A DNA stretch of 6,697 bases from an uncultured Bacilli bacterium (GTDB taxonomy: Bacteria > Bacillota_I > Bacilli_A > RF39 > UBA660): positions 1 through 6,697 of the forward strand of contig CATKYP010000045.1 of assembly GCA_949840855.1 (NCBI GenBank). Direction: 5' to 3'. The notes beneath the pieces were generated by a model. That model was given only the letters and a program-made list of their open reading frames with translations, ran no database searches and was not told where the DNA came from. Both the position numbers and the translations under genes were made by a program. The first letter of the stretch is position 1. Each line of letters starts with the position of its first letter. Shown here in pieces: positions 1 to 5,374 of this stretch.

Positions 1-1
1 T

Positions 2-637
2 TATGTAAAAAACTTTGAAGAAATAATAGATGATATGAGTCTAAATAATCATGAATTTAAGAATCAGTTAATAATGCTAAAAAGTTATATAGAAGTATCA
101 GAAAATGAAAAGGCCTTACACATAATAAAAGATATTACTAAAGAACATTATAAAGAAGATAATAAAATACTATTAGCAGTAAAAAACTTACCAAAAGGTG
201 GAATAAAAGGATTAGTATATTATAAAATAATGGTAGCAACAAATAATGAATTAAAAATAAGTGTTGATATAAGTAAAAGTGTAAAAAAAGACATCGAAAA
301 GTTAGATATAGAAAAAACAAAAATTCTTTGTCAATTAATAGGAATATACTTAGACAATGCCATAGATGCATCCAAAGAATGTGATAATAAATTAATAGGA
401 ATAGAAATATATAAAATAGATGGGGACATAATATTTACATTTTCAAATAGTTTTAAAAATGGCAATATAAATATAAAAGATCTAGAGCAAAAAGGTTTTA
501 CAACAAAAGGAAAAGGGCACGGACAAGGATTATATTTAGCAAAAAAGATATTACATAAGAATAGTTGGATAAAAGCAAAAGCTAAAATAATAAATAATAT
601 GTATGTACAACAAATATCAATAAAAAAGACTAGATAA
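2..637 (+). CDS. agrC: AgrC-like sensor histidine kinase, C-terminal part (5' end outside window)
   Basis: This is the cytoplasmic kinase half of a quorum-sensing receptor kinase. The reading frame is open to the left edge, so the ATG at 35 is internal and the membrane sensor domain is missing. In the 211-residue fragment, NNHEFKNQL carries the likely phosphoacceptor His (fragment residue 17), as in the HPK10/AgrC H-box. A GHKL ATPase domain follows: GIKGLVYYK near residue 67, the N-box LDNAIDA near 117-123 and the glycine-rich GKGHGQGLYLAKKI near 169-182. The fragment ends in basic residues at a TAA. It converges with agrBD on the other strand, which makes it the plausible receptor for that peptide. 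Family membership is clear. Pairing with this particular peptide is inferred from position, because GHKL kinases also serve other peptides. Confidence 0.85.
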   Translation, partial: YVKNFEEIIDDMSLNNHEFKNQLIMLKSYIEVSENEKALHIIKDITKEHYKEDNKILLAVKNLPKGGIKGLVYYKIMVATNNELKISVDISKSVKKDIEKLDIEKTKILCQLIGIYLDNAIDASKECDNKLIGIEIYKIDGDIIFTFSNSFKNGNINIKDLEQKGFTTKGKGHGQGLYLAKKILHKNSWIKAKAKIINNMYVQQISIKKTR

Positions 638-647
638 ATTACTAGTC
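622..647 (-). terminator. Intrinsic terminator of agrBD, inside the kinase 3' end
   Basis: Read on the minus strand, GACTAG (647-642) pairs with CTAGTC (633-628) across an 8-base loop and is followed by six T (627-622). The 6-bp stem is modest, but the T tract is clean and it lies 15 bases past the agrD stop. The hairpin overlaps the last codons and stop of the convergent kinase gene. No T tract follows the hairpin in the plus direction, so it serves agrBD. Confidence 0.55.
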
Positions 648-661
648 CTATTATATTGATA

Positions 662-781
662 TTAATCAATCATATTATCTAATGCTGTTGGTTCATCTAA
701 TAGAAAATGAACACATCCCATACTTGCGCTACCAACTGCAAGCATTGCTATAGCAGCCATAACTTTTGTTACTATTTTCAT
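662..781 (-). CDS. agrD: AgrD autoinducing peptide precursor (39 aa)
   Basis: This is the precursor of a secreted cyclic thiolactone signal. It starts at ATG 781-779, eight bases after a perfect AGGAGGT (796-790), and lies 50 bases downstream of agrB on the same strand. The product has the three-part AgrD layout: a basic, amphipathic N-terminus (MKIVTKVMAAIAMLAVGS), a core with a single cysteine (SMGCVHFLL, Cys23) and an acidic tail (DEPTALDNMID). DEP after the core matches the DEP/HQP-type junction of other AgrD proteins. The tail lacks the second proline often seen there. The position next to agrB and this layout make the call firm despite the small size. The exact mature peptide cannot be fixed from sequence; the ring is probably CVHFL or CVHFLL. 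Confidence 0.92.
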   Translation of the reverse strand: MKIVTKVMAAIAMLAVGSASMGCVHFLLDEPTALDNMID

Positions 782-831
782 TTATAAATACCTCCTTTTT
801 AATCTATTACTTAATATCACTGCCATGATAT

Positions 832-1431
832 TTAAGCCTTATTATAATTCAAATAGTTTCTATAAGGTTGTCCAGATATTTTATATGTAATAGGACTGAC
901 CATAATACTTTCAATAAGTGCGGCACTAACAAGTATTATTGAAATACTATAATTTTTTAGAATGAAAGCAATTATTGTAAAGACACAAGCTGTAACTACT
1001 GTAATAGCTTTCCTAATTATTCTCTTCTTTTTATTAGGAAGAGGTCTTTTTTGTGTGTCAGCTGGAGCATAAAAGAAAAGATATATTATACTGAAACTTC
1101 CAATTATTAAAATCATATCTTTATTAAGATTCAATTTTAATAATAAATATGGTAACAGTACGAATGATATGATAGAACCGATTAGGCATTGCGAACTTTT
1201 ACCAGCATGAAAACCAAAACCAGTAAATCTAATAATATTAAATAATATTAGCAATAATAAAATTTCCTTAAAAATACCTAAAAGAGCTGCTGTTAGAAAT
1301 ACGAAACCTATTTTAGTATAAGTTATATATAATGCTTCTAACCCATATCTTAATTTTGAAATATCACCTTCATCAATATTTTGATATTTAGAAATCAAAT
1401 TAATAGAACTATTTAAAAATCTTTCTTTCAT
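832..1431 (-). CDS. agrB: AgrB, membrane cysteine endopeptidase that processes AgrD
   Basis: AgrB cleaves the AgrD C-terminal tail, helps form the thiolactone ring and supports export, acting in the cytoplasmic membrane. With this start the product is 199 residues, the usual AgrB length. The catalytic pair lies in GFGFHAGKSSQC (His75, Cys82), with the same seven-residue offset as His77/Cys84 of S. aureus. The family signature YAPADTQKRP is at residues 121-130. Several hydrophobic stretches (about 41-67, 84-100, 106-121, 143-158, 162-178) fit a multi-pass protein. The frame continues upstream to an ATG at 1566, but I chose the ATG at 1431: it has GAGGT eight bases before it, and MKERF followed by an amphipathic segment is a normal AgrB N-terminus. 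The upstream extension also runs through the likely promoter. The gene is followed by agrD and a shared terminator. Confidence 0.95.
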   Translation of the reverse strand: MKERFLNSSINLISKYQNIDEGDISKLRYGLEALYITYTKIGFVFLTAALLGIFKEILLLLILFNIIRFTGFGFHAGKSSQCLIGSIISFVLLPYLLLKLNLNKDMILIIGSFSIIYLFFYAPADTQKRPLPNKKKRIIRKAITVVTACVFTIIAFILKNYSISIILVSAALIESIMVSPITYKISGQPYRNYLNYNKA

Positions 1432-1452
1432 ATCTACCAACCTCACTCGTTT

Positions 1453-1482
1453 ATTATAACAATCTAAATATAAAATTTGTAA
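1453..1482 (-). promoter_or_regulatory. Likely sigma-A promoter of agrBD
   Basis: On the minus strand a perfect -10 TATAAT (1458-1453) lies 18 bases after TTACAA (1482-1477), a 4 of 6 match to the -35 consensus. It begins about 20 bases upstream of the agrB start and would give a very short leader. I looked upstream for the paired ACAGTTAAG-like repeats that AgrA binds and saw no convincing pair, so autoregulation is not shown by sequence. Confidence 0.5.
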
Positions 1483-1588
1483 GAAAAGCAATAAACAGAT
1501 AATGATGAGGATTAAAAAACAAAAATAAGTATAAAAAAGAGAAAAAATAGCAGAAAAAGGATTCAAAATAACAATTAGAGGAAAAGAG

Positions 1589-1617
1589 TTAAAAATTTTT
1601 CACATATTTGCTACAAT
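1589..1617 (+). promoter_or_regulatory. Likely promoter of the cold-shock gene (extended -10)
   Basis: TTTGCTACAAT contains an extended -10 (TG, one base, TACAAT at 1612-1617). TTAAAA at 1589-1594 is a weak -35 at the standard 17-base distance. Transcription would start near 1624 and leave a leader of about 77 bases. The promoter is divergent from that of agrBD, about 130 bases away. The roughly 100 bases between the two are A-rich with no recognisable operator. Confidence 0.45.
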
Positions 1618-1644
1618 GATAATGCGCACAAGCAAATATAAATG

Positions 1645-1674
1645 TCAGTAGACCCTAGTAATTAGGGTTACTGA
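1645..1674 (+). promoter_or_regulatory. Stable hairpin in the cold-shock gene leader
   Basis: TCAGTA (1645-1650) pairs with TACTGA (1669-1674), a G-U pair follows, A1652 is bulged out, and CCCTA (1653-1657) pairs with TAGGG (1663-1667) around a five-base loop. This 12-bp stem lies between the predicted start of transcription and the ribosome binding site (GGTGAGGTG, 1687-1695), ending 12 bases before the latter. No T tract follows, so it is not a simple terminator. Structured leaders are known for csp mRNAs, where temperature changes folding and translation. That role here is inference. Confidence 0.5.
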
Positions 1675-1700
1675 TAGTAGTTAGAAGGTGAGGTGTTAGT

Positions 1701-1919
1701 ATGATTGGACGCGTAAAATGGTTCAACAATGAAAAGGGATATGGCTTCATAGAGTATAAGGAAGATGAAGATATATTTGTTCATTATTCCGCAATACATT
1801 CTGAAGGGTATAAAACCTTAAGCGAAGGGCAATATGTAGAATTTAAATTAATCAGCACAAACAAGGGATATCAAGCCCAAGAAGTCAATTTAGTGAAGGA
1901 ACCAGCTATATCAAAATAG
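1701..1919 (+). CDS. csp: CspA-family cold-shock protein (single cold-shock domain)
   Basis: This small cytoplasmic nucleic-acid-binding protein is of the type that melts RNA secondary structure in the cold or acts as a general RNA chaperone. At 72 residues it is one cold-shock domain plus a few residues, typical of the family. It begins MIGRVKWFNNEKGYGFI, with RNP1 KGYGFI (12-17) and RNP2 DIFVHY (24-29), so the aromatic RNA-binding face is present. The start is set by GGTGAGGTG just upstream. It is monocistronic: its own promoter lies upstream and a strong terminator overlaps its last codons. The gene sits between the divergent agr locus and hpf. Which csp paralogue it is cannot be told, and cold induction is not shown. 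Confidence 0.96.
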   Translation: MIGRVKWFNNEKGYGFIEYKEDEDIFVHYSAIHSEGYKTLSEGQYVEFKLISTNKGYQAQEVNLVKEPAISK

Positions 1920-1936
1920 TGGTTCTTTCTTTTTTT
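1895..1936 (+). terminator. Intrinsic terminator of csp
   Basis: GAAGGAACCA (1895-1904) pairs with TGGTTCTTTC (1920-1929), with one G-U pair, and CTA/TAG extends the stem inside after a one-base bulge. It runs into a T-rich tail ending in seven T (1930-1936). The upstream arm lies inside the last codons of csp, so termination occurs right after the stop. Confidence 0.85.
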
Positions 1937-1978
1937 ATACTAAATAAATGTAAAAATATAGATTTAACAATAACAATC

Positions 1979-1987
1979 TGCTACAAT
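1979..1987 (+). promoter_or_regulatory. Possible extended -10 upstream of hpf
   Basis: TGCTACAAT repeats exactly the nine-base extended -10 seen before csp. No good -35 lies 17 bases upstream. Transcription from here would start near 1994, at the first base of the AGGAGG, leaving a leader of about 14 bases. That is short, so the real promoter may lie a little further upstream. No stress-sigma signature was recognised. Confidence 0.3.
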
Positions 1988-2007
1988 ATAAATAGGAGGA
2001 TGATATT

Positions 2008-2529
2008 ATGGAAATTATTATTAGAGGCGATAAAATACAAGTAACAGACTCTATGAAAGACTACATAAAGGAAAAGATTGAAAAGCTAGAAAAATTTCTA
2101 GATAATAGCGAATCAGTTCGCGCAAATATAGTAGTCAAAATTAGAAACGTTAATCAAATTGTAGAAATCACAATTCCTCTAAAGTCCTGTATCTTAAGAA
2201 CAGAAGAAGTTCAAACAGACTTTTACAAAGCAGTGGATAAAGCAACGGATAAATTAGAAAGACAAATTAGAAAGAACAAAACAAAAATCTTGAAACATAA
2301 TAAAGTAAAGAAAGATTTCGATATCGAAGAAATAGAAAGTGAAGAAACTGAAATTCCAATAGCTAAAAGAAAGAAAATACCAGTAAAACCAATGAGTGAA
2401 GAAGAAGCTGTTCTTCAAATGGAATTGTTAGATCATGATTTCTATATGTATATTGATAGCGAGACTAATAAACCATCAGTTGTTTATAAAAGAAAAAATG
2501 ATGATTATGGTATAATAATGTCAGAATAA
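2008..2529 (+). CDS. hpf: Ribosome hibernation promoting factor, long form
   Basis: Long HPF binds the 30S decoding region in stationary phase or stress and joins two 70S ribosomes into inactive 100S dimers. The 173-residue product has both domains of the long form. Residues 1 to about 98 are the S30AE fold (MEIIIRGDKIQVTDSMKDYI at the start, DFYKAVDKATDKLERQIRK near 71-89). A charged linker follows at about 99-122, and residues 123-173 are the dimerisation domain (KPMSEEEAVLQMELLDHDFY, then VVYKRKNDDYGII). The ATG is eight bases after AGGAGG (1994-1999). Length and motifs are normal. The gene lies directly before secA, as in Bacillus and many relatives, but a terminator between them suggests largely separate transcription. 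Confidence 0.96.
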   Translation: MEIIIRGDKIQVTDSMKDYIKEKIEKLEKFLDNSESVRANIVVKIRNVNQIVEITIPLKSCILRTEEVQTDFYKAVDKATDKLERQIRKNKTKILKHNKVKKDFDIEEIESEETEIPIAKRKKIPVKPMSEEEAVLQMELLDHDFYMYIDSETNKPSVVYKRKNDDYGIIMSE

Positions 2530-2559
2530 TTGAAAGCAATTAAATTAATTAAAATATAT

Positions 2560-2588
2560 AGAAGCCCTTTAAATTGAGCTTCTTTTTT
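2560..2588 (+). terminator. Intrinsic terminator between hpf and secA
   Basis: AGAAGC (2560-2565) pairs with GCTTCT (2578-2583) across a 12-base loop, and T continues to 2588. It lies 30 bases after the hpf stop and 30 before the secA start. Because secA has no obvious promoter after it, some read-through, or a promoter just upstream acting through this hairpin, is possible. Confidence 0.7.
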
Positions 2589-2618
2589 GATAGAATAAAT
2601 ATTTAAGGAGAGATAAAA

Positions 2619-5117
2619 ATGAATTTGTTAAGAAAATTATTTGATCATGAATATAAAGAACTTAAAAAATTTTCTAAAATAGCTAACGAAGTATTAGAAT
2701 TAGATGAAGAGATGCAAGCATTAACAGATACTGAATTACAAGCAAAAACAGAAAAATTCAAGGAAGAATTAAAAGGCGGAAAAACCTTAGATGATATTTT
2801 AGTAGAAGCATTTGCCGTAGCAAGAGAAGCCTGTTTTAGAGTAATTGGAGAAAAGCCATATTATGTACAAATATTAGGTGCTTGTGCAATTCATTATGGA
2901 AATATTGCTGAAATGAAAACAGGAGAAGGAAAAACTTTAACTAGTGTACTTCCAGCCTATCTAAATGCATTAACAGGAGAAGGAGTACACGTAATTACAG
3001 TTAATGAATATCTTGCTAGTCGTGATGCTAATTGGATGGGTGGAATACACAGATTTTTAGGACTAACTGTAGGAGTTAATCTAAGAGAATTATCTACTAA
3101 AGAAAAACAAGCAGAATATAACTGTGACATACTATATTCTACTAACAATGAGATTGGCTTTGACTACTTAAGAGATAATATGGTAACTCATAAAGAGGAA
3201 AGGGTACAACGTCCACTAAATTTTGCAATTATTGATGAAGTTGACTCTGTTTTAATAGATGAAGCACGTACACCGCTAATTATATCTGGAGGAAGAATGA
3301 ACAGTGCTAATCTATATATTGATGCAGATCACTTTGCTAAAAGTTTAAAAAAAGAGGAAGATTTTATTTATGATGAAAAAACAAAAAGCGTCAATCTAAC
3401 TGATAAAGGTAGTGAAAAAGCAGAAAAAGTCTTTCATGTAAAAAATCTTTATGATATGGATAATGCTACTTTAGTACATTTTATTAATCAAGCATTACGC
3501 GCAAACTATTCTATGGCTAATGATGTTGATTATGTTGTAAAAGATGGTGAAATAGTAATAGTAGATCAATTTACTGGACGTTTGATGAAAGGCCGTGCCT
3601 ATAGTGATGGATTACATCAAGCAATCGAAGCTAAAGAGGGTGTACAAATAAATGAAGAAACTAAAACATTAGCACAAATCACCTTCCAAAACTTATTTAG
3701 AATGTATAAAAAACTATCAGGAATGACAGGAACAGCAAAAACAGAAGAAGAAGAATTTAGAAATATCTATAATATGTATGTTATAGAAATTCCTACTAAT
3801 AAAGAAATCGAAAGAATTGATGCTGCAGACCTAGTATATGCTACAAAAGGAGCTAAATACCAAGCAATTATTGAGTTCGTAAAAGAAAAATATAAACAAG
3901 GTCAACCTGTATTAATAGGTACAATTGCAATAGAAACTAGTGAATTAATAAGTAGTATGCTAAAACAAGCTAAAATTCCACACGAAGTACTTAATGCAAA
4001 AAATCACGAACGTGAAGCAGAAATTATTTCTAAAATAGGACTTCATAAATCAGTAACTATTGCTACCAATATGGCAGGCCGTGGAACAGATATCAAATTG
4101 TCAGAAGAAATAAGAAACTTAGGAGGATTATGTGTAATAGGAACAGAACGTCATGAATCTCGTCGTATAGATAATCAGTTAAGAGGTCGTTCTGGACGTC
4201 AAGGAGATCCTGGATATACTCAATTCTTTGTTTCTATGGAAGATGAACTAATGGTAAGATTTGGTTCTGATAGAATTAAAGTAATGATGCAAACCCTTGG
4301 TATTGGAGAGCAAGCTATTAGAAGTAAAACAATCACTAAATCAATTGGAACTGCCCAAGCACGTGTTGAAGGAAATAACTTTGATGTAAGAAAACAATTA
4401 TTACAATATGATGATGTAATAAATAGTCAAAGAGAGATAATTTATGATAGAAGAAATAATATTCTAGATAATGATTCAATTCACACAGAAACTTTAGAGA
4501 CTTTTAGACATTATATAGAAGATTTGGTAAATTCTCATTATGTAATCGATAATGAACTAAATGATGATGATTTTACTGAAATAGTAGAGTTTGCAAACGA
4601 AAATTTATTAAAAAATGATATTAAGAAATCTTCAATTAATAAATTAGAAAAAGAAGAAGTTATAGACACACTTTATAAGAAATTAATAGAAGAATATGAA
4701 GAAAAATTAAAAGAAATCCCAACAGAAGTAAAAGATGAGTTTGAAAAGGCATTAACTCTTCAAGTTATAGACAATTATTGGATGGAACACATTAATACAA
4801 TGTCTCATTTAAGAGAAGGAATATATTTAAGAGGATATGGTCAAGAAGATCCACTACATGCATATACTGTTGAAGGATTTGATATGTTTGATAATATGCT
4901 AGCAAAAATAGATAAGGATGTAACTGTCTTTTTATCAAAAGCTGAAATACATAAAAGTCAAAATATTGAAAGAAAATCCGTAAAAAAGGAAAAACTAATG
5001 ACTAATGAAATAAAAGAAGATACAAAAAAATCCCCTAAAAAAAGTGAAAAAATAGGTAGAAACGATAAATGTCCTTGTGGCTCAGGTAAGAAATATAAGC
5101 AATGCTGTGGTAAATAG
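2619..5117 (+). CDS. secA: SecA, preprotein translocase ATPase
   Basis: SecA drives unfolded preproteins through the SecYEG channel by ATP hydrolysis, at the inner face of the membrane. The 832-residue product is full length. NBD1 holds Walker A MKTGEGKT (99-106), Walker B DEVD (206-209) and LIDEARTPLIISG (212-224). The preprotein cross-linking domain spans about 226-365. NBD2 begins near GMTGTAKTEEEEF (368-380) and contains NMAGRGTDI (484-492) and the arginine-rich ERHESRRIDNQLRGRSGRQGD (510-530; R-finger region). The helical scaffold and two-helix finger include WMEHINTMSHLREGI (721-735). A lysine-rich linker leads to a zinc-binding SEC-C tail with Cys818, Cys820, Cys829 and Cys830. AAGGAG (2605-2610) sets the start. 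All key residues are present. This is the housekeeping SecA rather than an accessory SecA2, judging by full length, SEC-C tail and the hpf neighbour. Confidence 0.99.
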   Translation: MNLLRKLFDHEYKELKKFSKIANEVLELDEEMQALTDTELQAKTEKFKEELKGGKTLDDILVEAFAVAREACFRVIGEKPYYVQILGACAIHYGNIAEMKTGEGKTLTSVLPAYLNALTGEGVHVITVNEYLASRDANWMGGIHRFLGLTVGVNLRELSTKEKQAEYNCDILYSTNNEIGFDYLRDNMVTHKEERVQRPLNFAIIDEVDSVLIDEARTPLIISGGRMNSANLYIDADHFAKSLKKEEDFIYDEKTKSVNLTDKGSEKAEKVFHVKNLYDMDNATLVHFINQALRANYSMANDVDYVVKDGEIVIVDQFTGRLMKGRAYSDGLHQAIEAKEGVQINEETKTLAQITFQNLFRMYKKLSGMTGTAKTEEEEFRNIYNMYVIEIPTNKEIERIDAADLVYATKGAKYQAIIEFVKEKYKQGQPVLIGTIAIETSELISSMLKQAKIPHEVLNAKNHEREAEIISKIGLHKSVTIATNMAGRGTDIKLSEEIRNLGGLCVIGTERHESRRIDNQLRGRSGRQGDPGYTQFFVSMEDELMVRFGSDRIKVMMQTLGIGEQAIRSKTITKSIGTAQARVEGNNFDVRKQLLQYDDVINSQREIIYDRRNNILDNDSIHTETLETFRHYIEDLVNSHYVIDNELNDDDFTEIVEFANENLLKNDIKKSSINKLEKEEVIDTLYKKLIEEYEEKLKEIPTEVKDEFEKALTLQVIDNYWMEHINTMSHLREGIYLRGYGQEDPLHAYTVEGFDMFDNMLAKIDKDVTVFLSKAEIHKSQNIERKSVKKEKLMTNEIKEDTKKSPKKSEKIGRNDKCPCGSGKKYKQCCGK

Positions 5118-5122
5118 TCTTA

Positions 5123-5145
5123 AAACCCTTTATTTATAAGGGTTT
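5123..5145 (+). other. Hairpin just after secA
   Basis: AAACCCTT (5123-5130) pairs with AAGGGTTT (5138-5145) around a seven-base loop, five bases after the secA stop. No T tract follows (the next bases are GAGAAAAAGC), so it is an atypical terminator at best and may instead protect the secA mRNA 3' end. A related hairpin, CCCTT/AAGGG, is at 5252-5268; 15 of 21 bases match between the two copies. Confidence 0.5.
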
Positions 5146-5200
5146 GAGAAAAAGCAAAAATTAAAAAAAGACTATAAATCACATAAAAATTATAGAAAAT

Positions 5201-5294
5201 ACCTCATTTTGTCCTCGTTTTAAAAAAAATGAGGACAAGAACCTCAAAAATCCCTTTAAAATCAAGGGTTTATGAATGAGGACAAAAATGAGGT
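5201..5294. repeat. Cluster of direct and inverted repeats before the integrase
   Basis: AATGAGGACAA occurs twice in direct orientation (5228-5238, 5275-5285). Its reverse, TTGTCCTC, lies at 5209-5216. The outer ends form a longer inverted pair: ACCTCATTTTGTCCTC (5201-5216) against GAGGACAAAAATGAGGT (5278-5294), differing by one base in the T/A run. A smaller CCCTT/AAGGG hairpin sits inside (5252-5268). Repeats of this kind beside a Tn916-type integrase resemble arm-type binding sites of the recombinase or its excisionase. They could also be part of the attachment region. The repeats are seen directly; the function is inferred. Confidence 0.6.
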
Positions 5295-5306
5295 ATAAAT
5301 TTATAG

Positions 5307-5338
5307 ATGTCAACATTTCCTAATTGTTGGCATTTTTT
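5307..5338 (+). terminator. Intrinsic terminator upstream of the integrase
   Basis: ATGTCAACA (5307-5315) pairs with TGTTGGCAT (5325-5333), nine pairs with one G-U and a nine-base loop, followed by a run of T to 5338. It would stop transcripts coming from secA before they enter the integrase gene, and so insulate it. It could be the original secA terminator, separated from secA by the repeat cluster, or belong to the inserted element. Confidence 0.7.
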
Positions 5339-5374
5339 GTCTTTATAAATAACTTTGTAAGAGATGTTGAAGTT

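Noticed and set aside
138..669. Minus-strand open frames of 77 and 112 codons across the kinase gene
   Set aside because: They are Phe/Leu/Ile-rich shadows of the AT-rich kinase coding strand, lack good ribosome sites, and the kinase motifs on the plus strand are unambiguous.
1432..1566. 45-residue N-terminal extension of AgrB from an ATG at 1566
   Set aside because: The internal ATG at 1431 has a good ribosome site and gives the normal AgrB length and N-terminus; the extension covers the likely agrBD promoter.
1483..1600. AgrA (LytTR) binding repeats upstream of agrB
   Set aside because: I looked for paired ACAGTTAAG-like motifs 12-13 bases apart and saw only isolated TTGTTAT matches at the wrong spacing.
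2530..2560. TTGAAA...TATATA as a secA promoter
   Set aside because: The spacing is 19 bases and the start would fall right at the hpf terminator hairpin; it is more likely AT-rich background.
2957..3148. 63-codon minus-strand frame inside secA
   Set aside because: It lies opposite a conserved part of the SecA ATPase domain and has no independent support.
5201..5294. CRISPR-like array in the secA-integrase gap
   Set aside because: The repeats are only 8-17 bases, mixed in orientation and irregularly spaced, with no cas gene nearby.
5324..5374. Integrase start at TTG 5324
   Set aside because: This codon is in the terminator hairpin and its T tract encodes the hydrophobic stretch; homologous integrases begin near the basic MVKVQIKKRG, so ATG 5375 is preferred.
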